Shown here in pieces: positions 47,726 through 55,442 of a stretch of 64,000 nt of DNA. The position numbers were made by a program, and so were the translations under genes. Numbering within the stretch: position 1 is the stretch's first letter; every line of letters begins with the position of its first letter. Source of the stretch: Dyella_B humi (GTDB lineage: Bacteria; Pseudomonadota; Gammaproteobacteria; Xanthomonadales; Rhodanobacteraceae); NCBI RefSeq assembly GCF_044904605.1, contig NZ_JADIKI010000022.1, forward strand, positions 62,001 to 126,000. Direction: 5' to 3'. The notes beneath the pieces are model-generated. The model was given only the letters and a program-made list of their open reading frames with translations, did not search any database and was not told the DNA's origin.

Positions 47726-48325
47726 CTACACCAACGCTTCCCGCCGATGCCGCGGCAGATGGCTCACCAGAAACTCCATCTGGTCGGCCAGGATGTTGCG
47801 GTTGGACAGAATCAGATGTTCCACCCAGCTCGGTCGGTATGGCACCGCCAGCAGCGGCATGTTGGCTTCCTGCGGGGTGCGGTTGCCCTTCTTCAGATTG
47901 CAGTGCAGGCAAGCGCTGACCACGTTTTCCCATTCGTCGCGGCCGCGCTTGGAAATCGGCAATACGTGGTCGCGGGTCAGCTCGCCGCGGCTAAAGCGCA
48001 CGCCGCAGTACATACACAGGTAGCGGTCGCGACTGAACAGGGCGACATTGGTCAGTGCGGGTGCGGGGTCGATGGCGTGGTCGTGGCAATGGCCTCGGCT
48101 GGCCACGATAGGGTGCAGGTCGATACGGCTCTGCATGCCCAGAAGCCGGTTATGACCACCGTGCACGGTGAGGCAGGGGTCGCCCAAGGTCCAGGCCACG
48201 GCGTCGCGGACGTAGAGGCATACCGCGTCCTGCCAGCTGATCCAGTCCAGAATCCGACCAGCGGCATCCAGTGACAGTACCCGGGTCGAGTTAAGGTCGG
48301 CCCTATGTGGCACTTCCATAAGCAT
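47726..48325 (-). CDS. HNH endonuclease family protein
   Basis: 199-residue HNH nuclease. The zinc knuckle pairs are CMYCG and CLHCN; between them sits the active-site core LTRDHVLPISKRG with the catalytic His and the EWENVVSACLHCNLKKGN finger. The N-terminal about 90 residues (MQSRIDLHPIVASRG) are the extra domain typical of chromosomally conserved HNH proteins of proteobacteria rather than of mobile introns. It is not linked to a methylase, integrase or restriction gene. Its start overlaps nothing, and both ATG 48325 and 48319 are usable. Biological role unknown; a DNA-repair-type function is a common suggestion. Confidence 0.85.
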   Translation of the reverse strand: MLMEVPHRADLNSTRVLSLDAAGRILDWISWQDAVCLYVRDAVAWTLGDPCLTVHGGHNRLLGMQSRIDLHPIVASRGHCHDHAIDPAPALTNVALFSRDRYLCMYCGVRFSRGELTRDHVLPISKRGRDEWENVVSACLHCNLKKGNRTPQEANMPLLAVPYRPSWVEHLILSNRNILADQMEFLVSHLPRHRREALV

Positions 48326-48581
48326 GTGTTTCGTCCTTCACTTTTAGCGAAAGAGCGTCGTCATCAATGCAATGGCGCTCGAATTTTCCGCAGCATAGAC
48401 CAAATTCATTGCAAATCGCATGCAATCCGTACAGCGGACCTTACGAAAACGTGTGGTTAGTGCCAACTCGCCCCGGCTTTCCCGCACTGATATAGTGGCT
48501 ATTCATCTGTAGACCCGACGCCGGGTTTGGGAGGGGGAGCCTGGGTGGCTACCCCGGCACGGCGGGGCAGAGGTTAGTAAC

Positions 48582-49352
48582 GTGGCTGAAGTACTTTTCT
48601 ACGAGCGCCCAGTTCCGCTCAACCGCACCGCACACAAGGATCTGCGCATCAAGGGGCTGCAGAATCTCAAGTTCGCACACAACGCGCATTCCGTGCCGCT
48701 CACCTGCACGGAATTCCCGGTCAGCGCGCGCGATATCCCGATCCTGTTTGCCGGCCCAGACGAGACCAACGCCGGCCCGATGGCACTGCTCGGCCTGCGC
48801 CAGAACGAAAACCTGTTCCTCGGCACCGACGGCCAGTGGGCTCCGAACGTTTATATTCCGGCCTTCGTGCGGCGTTATCCGTTTGTGCTGGCCGAGAAGC
48901 CGCCGGGCGCGGAAGGCGACGACTTCACCGTGTTCCTCGATGAAGGCTACGAAGGCTTCAACAGCGTTGAAGGCGAGCGCCTGTTCAAGGAAGACGGCAC
49001 CGAAACGGACGTGCTGAAGAACGCTGTGAGCTTCCTCGGCGAATTCCAGCAGCACGTGGCGCGCACCAAGCAGTTCATGGAAGACCTGCGCAAGCACGAC
49101 CTGCTCGAGCCGCGCAACATCCGCCTGGAGCGCAACGGCAACGTGATCAACCTCAATGGCCTGTACGTGGTCAACGAGGAAAAGTTACGCAAGCTCGACG
49201 CGGAAACCACGCACCGCTTCCTCGCCGACGGCACCCTGGGCTGGATCTACGCCCACCTGCTGTCGCTGATGAACATCGACCGCGTGGGTCAGCGCTTGGC
49301 GCAGCGCGAGGAAATCGAAACCAGCGAGGCGGCGAAAGCCACCAAGAACTGA
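48582..49352 (+). CDS. SapC-family protein
   Basis: 256-residue soluble protein that matches the SapC family by the N-terminal block VLFYERPVPLNRTAHKDLRI, HNAHSVPLTCTEFP, ARDIPILFAG and the middle ALLGLRQNENLFLG with IPAFVRRYPFVL. The family name derives from a Campylobacter surface-layer gene cluster, but members in gammaproteobacteria have no demonstrated role. No signal peptide. GTG 48582 is the start (AGAGG nearby upstream). A strong intrinsic terminator follows, so it is monocistronic. Confidence 0.88.
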   Translation: MAEVLFYERPVPLNRTAHKDLRIKGLQNLKFAHNAHSVPLTCTEFPVSARDIPILFAGPDETNAGPMALLGLRQNENLFLGTDGQWAPNVYIPAFVRRYPFVLAEKPPGAEGDDFTVFLDEGYEGFNSVEGERLFKEDGTETDVLKNAVSFLGEFQQHVARTKQFMEDLRKHDLLEPRNIRLERNGNVINLNGLYVVNEEKLRKLDAETTHRFLADGTLGWIYAHLLSLMNIDRVGQRLAQREEIETSEAAKATKN

Positions 49353-49377
49353 TCGGCCTTGCGATAACTAGCATGGG

Positions 49378-49410
49378 GAAGCCACCCTTTTTAGGGTGGC
49401 TTCTCTTTTG
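49378..49410 (+). terminator. Rho-independent terminator after the SapC-family gene
   Basis: GAAGCCACCCT, TTTT loop, AGGGTGGCTTC, then TCTTTTG. It starts 26 bases after the stop codon. Confidence 0.92.
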
Positions 49411-49446
49411 TGCGCTGGGCGGGTATTTCGCCCAACAGCATCCAAT

Positions 49447-49821
49447 TCACGCCGCGCGATCGCGCGGGCGCGGTGCCCGGCCAGCCGACTTCGTTCCTGC
49501 GCGCTTGACGGCTGGCATGTCCGGCGACGCCGGTTCGATCAGTGCTTTCAGCACATGCTTGGGGTCGTTCTTGATCGCGCGCAACAGCGCGCGTGCGGGG
49601 CCGGTGGGTTCGCGCAATCCCTGTTCCCAGTTGCGCAGCGTGCCCACATTCACATCCAGCGCCTTGGCGAATTTAGATTGAGACAAACCTGTGGCTTGGC
49701 GAATGGATCTCACTTCTACCGCATCGACATGGAATTCCCGCGAGGGTGCTCGCTCGCCGCGGGAGATTTCGCCCATCTGCTCCATGCTTTCGACCAGTTG
49801 TGCAAAAAGTTTCTTATCCAT
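49447..49821 (-). CDS. HigA/NadS-type helix-turn-helix antitoxin
   Basis: 124-residue DNA-binding antitoxin. The HTH lies at about residues 35-75: VRSIRQATGLSQSKFAKALD and VNVGTLRNWEQGLREP, the XRE-like fold of NadS/HigA2 proteins. The C-terminal 25 residues are basic and low complexity (GRAPRPRDRAA). Its ATG at 49821 shares the bases TAATG with the stop of the downstream frame of the toxin remnant, so the pair is translationally coupled, toxin first. In this arrangement the antitoxin normally represses the operon. The partner toxin here is frameshifted. Confidence 0.9.
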   Translation of the reverse strand: MDKKLFAQLVESMEQMGEISRGERAPSREFHVDAVEVRSIRQATGLSQSKFAKALDVNVGTLRNWEQGLREPTGPARALLRAIKNDPKHVLKALIEPASPDMPAVKRAGTKSAGRAPRPRDRAA

Positions 49822-50134
49822 TACTGCCACCTTGCCTTGATTTCGCGCAGAACTGCTTTTTCCTTTGCGTTGAGATCGTCTTTGACGCCTTTCTTATAAA
49901 TAAGAAGAAGGCGGATCTGTGCGGCCTCATCCAGGTAGTAGTAAATCACCCGCACACCACCGCGTTTCCCTTTGCTTCCGGAGACCAGCGAACCTTGCGT
50001 AGACCGTCAGTGCCTTGGATCACATCGCCGGCCAGCGGGCTCGCGACCATGTATTGCTGGAACGCCGAATAGTCCTCGTCACTCATCAATTCATGCAGAA
50101 GTTTGGTGAAGATAGGAGATTCGACGAAGATCAT
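49821..50134 (-). pseudogene. Frameshifted HigB/RelE-type toxin
   Basis: The 5' part from ATG 50134 (MIFVESPIFTKLLHELMSDE to GLRKVRWS) and the 3' part (GSKGKRGGVRVIYYYLDEAA onward, ending at TAA 49823-49821) are the two ends of a HigB2-like RelE-fold mRNA interferase, but they lie in different frames. One base is missing near 49978-49982 (after the RKVRWS codons); without it the frame ends early with KGNAVVCG. The normal family reads RW-S-x-P-G-x-G-K-R-G-G-x-R-V-I-Y-Y continuously. The antitoxin is intact. Sequencing error or a programmed frameshift are alternatives to true inactivation. Confidence 0.8.
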
Positions 50135-50246
50135 GTACGCATAGTACACCATTGGTGTAGCCATGTCGCCATAGACGTTGGATGGGTGACTGCGTCATTG
50201 GCTGCACTGCCTGCCATGGCAGCAAGTCCGCCGTTCGCAGAGATGT

Positions 50247-50705
50247 TTATCGCGGCGGCTGTCCAGATGTGGCGCTTTGAGGATGCATGGCAGCGACCTC
50301 ATCGGCCGTGATATTGTTCGAGTAGTGATTGCCGAAATGCGTGCGCACGTAGTTGATCACTTCGGCGACCTGCTCATCGGTGAGCGTGGCGTCCTCGAAG
50401 AAGCTCCGATGGGTCGACGCTCTCACGACGAACGACGGCATGTCGTGTCGGCCAAACAGAATCACTGCGGCCATATACTGCGGCGAGGCAAGTTTCGGAT
50501 TGCCCGCTAACGACGGATAGTTACCTGCACCGGTCGCGCCCTTGGCATCGGGCATATGGCAGCCCTGGCAGATGGTGTGGAAGATGGTTTCGCCATCCGC
50601 GTGTTTGAGCGTGGCATAGGTAAGCAACGCACCGTCGGAAGATTGCGCTGCGGCATGGCCGGCGCAAGCGAGAAAAAGCGCAGCTGCAAGGCCTAAGCGT
50701 TTCAT
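50247..50705 (-). CDS. Periplasmic c-type cytochrome
   Basis: 152-residue mono-haem cytochrome c. A signal peptide (LGLAAALFLACAGHAAAQ) is followed by the haem site CQGCH at about residue 47-51 and a candidate axial Met downstream (RHDMPSF). A strong AGGAGGT precedes ATG 50705. Its start overlaps the stop of the flavin amine oxidase (ATGA), which implies they work together as electron donor and acceptor. A similar pairing, flavin oxidase with dedicated cytochrome c, is known for the nicotine-degrading NicA2/CycN system. Confidence 0.92.
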   Translation of the reverse strand: MKRLGLAAALFLACAGHAAAQSSDGALLTYATLKHADGETIFHTICQGCHMPDAKGATGAGNYPSLAGNPKLASPQYMAAVILFGRHDMPSFVVRASTHRSFFEDATLTDEQVAEVINYVRTHFGNHYSNNITADEVAAMHPQSATSGQPPR

Positions 50706-52309
50706 GCCGCACCTCCTGCCATCACGCGTTGATGAATGCGCCCGATGACGTCCAGCGCCGATGTCACCGCGCCTTCCTGCCATGCGGGTAGGTAGGAGGC
50801 ATGCTCGCCGGCCAGCGCGATGCGGCCGTCGATCTGGCAGAGGTTGGCGTAGTGCTTGTCGCGCAGTTCATCGGACCAGGTCGCGAAGCAGCCTAATGTG
50901 AAGGGCGCGCGGTGCCACGCCACGGCAATACCGTTTTCGAATTCCTGCTTGTACTGCGGATGGATCTGGCTGCCGTATTCCACGGCTCTGCGCACGCGTT
51001 CTTCGGGTGTCATCGCGGTGAACTGGTAGGCGTCGAGGCCATAGGCATAAGCGCCCAGCAGTACGCCCTTGCCCGTACTGTTGAAGCCACTGCTCGGATA
51101 GCTGATGGTGTTGATCGGTAGATCCGTGGCGGTGATGCCGCCGTAGATGTCTTCGTCTTCTTCCCAGAAGCGTCGCTTGAATTGCAGGCCGACTTTCACC
51201 GATGCGGCGTATGGCACGGCGTCGATTGCCTCGGCCATCGGCGCGCTGACGTTCATGGGAAGCTGGCTCAGGATGGAAAGCGGAATGGTGCAGATGCACC
51301 AGTCGGCGCGTGCGGTCGACGTGTGACCCGGGTGACGCGTGTCTTCGTAACTGACGGTTACGCCGTGATCGTCCTGATGAATCGCGGTGACTTTGGCGTT
51401 GTAGCGGATCACTTCTTTCAATTGCTGCCCGAACGCTTCACCAATGCGACCCATGCCGCCTACGGCCTGGAACAGCGTGGTCTGGAATTCGTAGTTTTCG
51501 CCATCCGTGAGGTTCGACCACAAATGCGAACTGAGCACGTCATGCAATTGCAGCGGCTGCGAATCTAGCGGCTTTGCCGACAGGCCGCCGCCGGGCTCCT
51601 TGTTGTAGCCGCGGCGATTGCTGGTGCGAGGGCCCGCAGCGTAGGCGTAGTGCTCGTCGAGCGCGCCCCACTGGCGCAGCGAGTCGAGCAACAGTGCCTG
51701 ATCTTCCTTAGTAACTTGCGCCTCGAGCTTGCCTTGCTGGGTGACTTTGGCGAGCAGCTCCGCCACGTGCCCGCGGTAATCGGCATTGATGGCGCGGTAA
51801 CGCTGCGGCTTGCCGTCGAAGGCTTTGGCACTGTGCAGGTACGCGTTGTGGTTGACCTGCACGAACGGCTCGAGCGGCACGTTGAGTTTCTTGCAGTAAT
51901 CGAGCAGTCCACGGTGGTGATAGGGAATCCGCCACGGACCGGGATTGATGTAAAGGCCGCGATCGAACTGACAATGCTGCGTAAAGCCGCCGAGTTCGGT
52001 GTAGGTGTCGCCGCCGCGCAGCGTCCAGTTCCGTCCGCCAGGGCGATGGTTGTATTCGAGCACCTGCACCTTGTAGCCGGCCTGGTGCAGTTCGTAAGCC
52101 GCCACCATGCCGGCCAGCCCTGCGCCGAGAATCAGCACGGACGTGCCGCGCGGCGCGCCTTGCAACATGGGCGCGCCCTTGTACGGCGATTCGGCTGCCA
52201 GCCCGAGCCGGTTCATGGCCGCATACATCGCCGCGCCGCCCGCGCTGAGGCCGATCAGGCGCAGCAGGTCGCGACGCGTCATCGAGTGGTCGGAGTCTTC
52301 CCCTTGCAT
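50702..52309 (-). CDS. Exported flavin amine oxidase/dehydrogenase
   Basis: 535-residue FAD protein of the monoamine oxidase/L-amino-acid oxidase class. The N-terminus MTRRDLLRLIGLSAGGA (after a short MQGEDSDHS extension) resembles a twin-arginine signal with Arg-Arg-Asp-Leu-Leu. The FAD site is VLILGAGLAGMVAAYEL, followed by VLEYNHRPGGRNWT; the C-terminal LAGEHASYLPAWQEGAVTSA is the second flavin-contact block. ATG 52309 is preceded by AAGGGG. Because it is coupled to a cytochrome c it is more likely a dehydrogenase handing electrons to the respiratory chain than an H2O2-producing oxidase. The substrate is unknown. Confidence 0.9.
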   Translation of the reverse strand: MQGEDSDHSMTRRDLLRLIGLSAGGAAMYAAMNRLGLAAESPYKGAPMLQGAPRGTSVLILGAGLAGMVAAYELHQAGYKVQVLEYNHRPGGRNWTLRGGDTYTELGGFTQHCQFDRGLYINPGPWRIPYHHRGLLDYCKKLNVPLEPFVQVNHNAYLHSAKAFDGKPQRYRAINADYRGHVAELLAKVTQQGKLEAQVTKEDQALLLDSLRQWGALDEHYAYAAGPRTSNRRGYNKEPGGGLSAKPLDSQPLQLHDVLSSHLWSNLTDGENYEFQTTLFQAVGGMGRIGEAFGQQLKEVIRYNAKVTAIHQDDHGVTVSYEDTRHPGHTSTARADWCICTIPLSILSQLPMNVSAPMAEAIDAVPYAASVKVGLQFKRRFWEEDEDIYGGITATDLPINTISYPSSGFNSTGKGVLLGAYAYGLDAYQFTAMTPEERVRRAVEYGSQIHPQYKQEFENGIAVAWHRAPFTLGCFATWSDELRDKHYANLCQIDGRIALAGEHASYLPAWQEGAVTSALDVIGRIHQRVMAGGAA

Positions 52310-52410
52310 CGCTTGCCCCTTGGTGTCTGAGCTATCAGCACAGCGCATCCGGGGAGCTGTGGACAGTGACATAAGGCATGGTGCCTCGGCCGCCGCCTCA
52401 TTCGTCGATG

Positions 52411-52505
52411 AGCGAGAAGTGAGCGGAGAGGAGTGAGAAGTGAGTGAAGAGCTGGTGGGCGCTGTCTGGGCCTTTCTCGCACTTCTTACTCCTCTCCACC
52501 TACTC
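52411..52505. repeat. GAGTGAG-type imperfect inverted repeat, second copy
   Basis: Purine arm GAGCGAGAAGTGAGC, GAGGAGTGAGAAGTGAGTGAAG and pyrimidine arm CGCACTTCTTACTCCTCTCC around a centre with GGGCGC and CTGGGCC. It resembles 10880-10970 in length, arm style and GGCC...CTTT core. It fills most of the gap between the amine oxidase and GNAT genes. Confidence 0.5.
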
Positions 52506-52512
52506 CTGCATC

Positions 52513-52986
52513 TCAATGAACAGGCTTCGCCATCCGCAACAGATCGAGGTTGTACCCCGCCGCCTCGTAGAGTGCCCGCGCCCGCTCGTTGCCCGGAAAC
52601 ACCGCCAGCGTGACCAGTTGGCACTGATGCTCGCGCGCCCATGCCTCGGCATGTTCGATCAACGCCTTGCCGACACCCTGGCCTTCATAGCGGGGCGCCA
52701 CCGCAAGGTCGGAGATATGGCAATTGTGCCGACCGGTGAAAAAATCCTGCGTTTTCTGCAAGTGGATGAAGCCGACCCGCTCGCCGTCGTCGTTTTCGGC
52801 GACGAAGACGTAGCTGTTGGAAGGCTGGTCGTCCAGGTGGCGGCTGAGGTCCTTGCGGATACCTTCGATGCACTCGTGCCGCTTGCGCCACGCAGGCAGG
52901 GAGAAATCCACGAAACGCGGAACCAGGGCGAGGATGAAGTCATCGTCATCCTCGGCCAGACGAATAAGAAAATGGGTGTCGCTCAT
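52513..52986 (-). CDS. GNAT-family N-acetyltransferase
   Basis: 157-residue acetyl-CoA-dependent acetyltransferase. The GNAT core is clear: motif A HISDLAVAPRYEGQGVGKAL with the Q/R-x-x-G-x-G/A loop, the following helix IEHAEAWAREH, and motif B VFPGNERARALYEAAGYN. The N-terminal part (FLIRLAEDDDDFILALVPRF) is the usual acceptor-binding half. Substrate unknown; no resistance or toxin partner is nearby. Transcribed alone between two repeat elements. Confidence 0.9.
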   Translation of the reverse strand: MSDTHFLIRLAEDDDDFILALVPRFVDFSLPAWRKRHECIEGIRKDLSRHLDDQPSNSYVFVAENDDGERVGFIHLQKTQDFFTGRHNCHISDLAVAPRYEGQGVGKALIEHAEAWAREHQCQLVTLAVFPGNERARALYEAAGYNLDLLRMAKPVH

Positions 52987-53081
52987 GTCGGCCGGTCAAT
53001 AAGAACGGGTGAAGCCGGTTCTACACCTAATAGGGTTGTGGGTGGAAGCCCTTGGCATCATTCCTCGCTCTGTAGAGCGCG

Positions 53082-53190
53082 CCCCTCCCCCTGCTTGCAG
53101 GGGGAGGGCGGGAGGGGGTGAACACTTGCGTGGTGGTCTGAGGCAAGTACTCACCCCACCCCAACCCTCCCCTGCAAGCAGGGGAGGGAG
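53082..53190. repeat. 109-bp CT-rich inverted repeat, copy B (opposite orientation)
   Basis: Near-exact reverse complement of copy A at 42940-43048, with terminal hairpins CCCCTGCTTGCAGGGG-like and the central AAGTACTCACCCC. The two copies are about 10 kb apart in inverted orientation, so recombination between them could flip the intervening segment. Confidence 0.88.
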
Positions 53191-53236
53191 CTGATCTCCG
53201 CGTTTGTACGGATAGATGCATTGATGAGGCGCGAAG

Positions 53237-55210
53237 CTAACCACCAATAACCGGCAGAGAGATGTAACTCGCCTGATCCCCCGAGTGATAAACGCGCTGC
53301 GTCGCCTTCTGATAATCCGCCGGTTTGGCGAAGAAGATGTTCGGCACGAAGGTCTGCGGGTTGCGGTCGTAGAGTGGGAACCAGCTCGATTGCACCTGCA
53401 CCATCACCCGGTGGCCGGGCAGGAACACGTGGTTTGCGGTTGGCAGGTCGAAGTGGTAGGCGAGCGGCTGGTTGGCGGCCAGTGGCTTGGGGTTGTCGTA
53501 GCCTTCGCGATAGCGGCCACGGAAGATATCCATCGACACGGCGAGCTGATAGCCACCCATCTCCGGCTGCTCGGCCACCTGGTCGGGATACACGTCGACC
53601 AGCTTCACCACCCAGTCGCTATCCGTGCCGCTGGTAGAGGCCGTCAGGTGCACGATCGGCGCGCCGCTGATGGTCAGCGGTTGAGTAAGCACATCGGAGA
53701 CATACGTGACGACGTCGGTACGACCGGAGGCCTCGCGCTGATCGTCCACCAGCCACTGCGGCCAGGTCAGGCCGTTGTCGTAGCCGATCGGCTGGATCGG
53801 GCGCGCGCGAAACGGCACGGGGTGCGCGGGATCGGAGACATATTCGTCGTACGCGTCGCCGCTGCCCGGTGCGCTGAAGCCGAGCTTCTGGTCCGCCTGC
53901 AAGTACAGCGGACGGCTCTTTGCATTGCAGCCTTCCTCACAGGCCAGCGGCCAATGGCTGAGCCGTTGCCATTGATTGCTGCCCGTCTGGTAAGCCGTCA
54001 CCGGCGCGATGTCCGCCTTGGGCGCGCCGTCCTTCAGATATTGCGCCAGGTACGGACGCAAGACGTGTTCGCGGAAATACTTGGCGGTGTCGCTGCCGAA
54101 ACGGATCGCTCCGAGCGAGCTTGCTTCCTCGATTTCCTGGCCGTGATGCCACGGGCCCATCACCAGCTTGACCATGTCGCCGTTTTTATCCTTCGGCTTG
54201 ATGGCGCGATACACGGCGAGTGCACCGTAGATGTCTTCCTGGTCCCACAGGCTGTGCACCAGCATCGTCGGCACTTTCAGTGGCTGCGCGGCGAGCACCT
54301 TGTCGACGGCCTGGTCGCTCCAGAACGAGTCGTATGCAGGGTGCGCAATCATCTTGTTCCAGAAGCCCAGCTGTTCCATGCCATACGCGCGGCCCATGTC
54401 ACCGGCAGACACATAGTGCATGAACAGATCGTATTCGTCGTGGAAGCTGCTCCACCACTTGAACGAGTTGTCGCGACTGCCCGACTGCTCGTAGATGTAA
54501 GACATGTTCTGCTGGCGGAATGCGCCGTGATGGAACCAGTCGTCGCCCATCCAGCCGTCCACCATCGGATTCATCGGCACGGCGACCTTCAGTGCCGGAT
54601 GCGGATTCACCAGCGACATCAGCGGTTCGAAACCGTCATAGGAAATGCCGATGGTGCCGACCTTGCCGTTCGACTCGGGGATGTTCTTCACCAGCCAGTC
54701 GATGGTGTCGTAGGTGTCGGTGGCGTCATCGACCGGCGTGGGATTGAGCGGGCCGTGCACCGGCCGGTTCATCACGTAATCGCCCTCGGAGCCGTACTTG
54801 CCGCGAATGTCCTGGATCACGCGGATATAGCCGTCTTCCACGATCACGTCAGTGGCGTTGTCGTAGCCCTGCAGCATGGGGCCAAGATGGCCGCTCATCA
54901 CGTGATGGGTGAGTTCCTTGGCATCGTAGGGTGTGCGGGTAAGCACGATGCCTGCGTGATGCGCGCTCTTTGGGACGAGGATCACCGTGTGCAGCTTCAC
55001 GCCGTCGCGCATCGGAATGTCCATGTCGCGTTCGACGTAATCGAAACTGTCCGTGACCGGCTTGAAGTGCGCCGGCGTTTCGCTGGGGTAATTCGGATAT
55101 TGCTGCGGCGTGTCGTCCATGGCCGGTACGGCGCCGCTCAGGCTGAGCAGCAAGGCAAGCAACGCGGGTTTGACGCCGCGTAAAGCGATCGCGGTACGAC
55201 TCGACTTCAT
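53237..55210 (-). CDS. Secreted CocE/NonD-family hydrolase
   Basis: 657-residue alpha/beta hydrolase of the X-Pro dipeptidyl-peptidase/cocaine-esterase type. Signal peptide ALLALLLSLSGAVPAMD; catalytic domain begins RDMDIPMRDGVKLHTVILVP; the nucleophile Ser is in VGTIGISYDGFEPL (G-x-S-Y-x-G) and a catalytic Asp/His pair is expected later (VHSLWDQEDIYGA and GPWHHGQEIEE). The C-terminal jelly-roll domain (PLTISGAPIVHLTASTSG onward) is the acyl-pocket lid of this family. ATG 55210 fits a signal peptide; the open frame to 55324 lies in a repeat and was excluded. Likely hydrolyses peptides or esters in the periplasm; substrate unknown. Confidence 0.9.
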   Translation of the reverse strand: MKSSRTAIALRGVKPALLALLLSLSGAVPAMDDTPQQYPNYPSETPAHFKPVTDSFDYVERDMDIPMRDGVKLHTVILVPKSAHHAGIVLTRTPYDAKELTHHVMSGHLGPMLQGYDNATDVIVEDGYIRVIQDIRGKYGSEGDYVMNRPVHGPLNPTPVDDATDTYDTIDWLVKNIPESNGKVGTIGISYDGFEPLMSLVNPHPALKVAVPMNPMVDGWMGDDWFHHGAFRQQNMSYIYEQSGSRDNSFKWWSSFHDEYDLFMHYVSAGDMGRAYGMEQLGFWNKMIAHPAYDSFWSDQAVDKVLAAQPLKVPTMLVHSLWDQEDIYGALAVYRAIKPKDKNGDMVKLVMGPWHHGQEIEEASSLGAIRFGSDTAKYFREHVLRPYLAQYLKDGAPKADIAPVTAYQTGSNQWQRLSHWPLACEEGCNAKSRPLYLQADQKLGFSAPGSGDAYDEYVSDPAHPVPFRARPIQPIGYDNGLTWPQWLVDDQREASGRTDVVTYVSDVLTQPLTISGAPIVHLTASTSGTDSDWVVKLVDVYPDQVAEQPEMGGYQLAVSMDIFRGRYREGYDNPKPLAANQPLAYHFDLPTANHVFLPGHRVMVQVQSSWFPLYDRNPQTFVPNIFFAKPADYQKATQRVYHSGDQASYISLPVIGG

Positions 55211-55293
55211 GGTGACTCCCCGTTGGATAAGCTGGGGTAGCCTAGCGTCAATCGAGATGGACGGGTACGTGCCGATGGTCGCGTAACCCGCTT

Positions 55294-55423
55294 GGCCGTC
55301 ATTCCCGCGCAAGCGGGAATCCATCTTCGCTTTTGCATAAGATCAAAATGGATTCCTCGCTCCTCAAAGCCGAGCACGTCCATGTGCTCTCCCCGCGTAC
55401 CCGCTTGCGCGGGAATGACGGCC
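55294..55423. repeat. 130-bp inverted repeat of the CCGTCATTCCCGC family
   Basis: Left arm GGCCGTCATTCCCGCGCAAG and right arm CTTGCGCGGGAATGACGGCC are perfect complements with an about 82-base centre. The terminal bases are shared with 14141-14180, 16188-16271 and 27669-27801. Located between the divergently bounded hydrolase start and the acyl-CoA dehydrogenase stop. Confidence 0.82.
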
Positions 55424-55442
55424 ATGGGAGTTATCGGCTATC

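Noticed and set aside
53285..55183. Plus-strand open frame of 632 codons opposite the CocE/NonD hydrolase
   Set aside because: Shadow; His/Val/Arg-rich, no motif, and the opposite strand has signal peptide and catalytic Ser.
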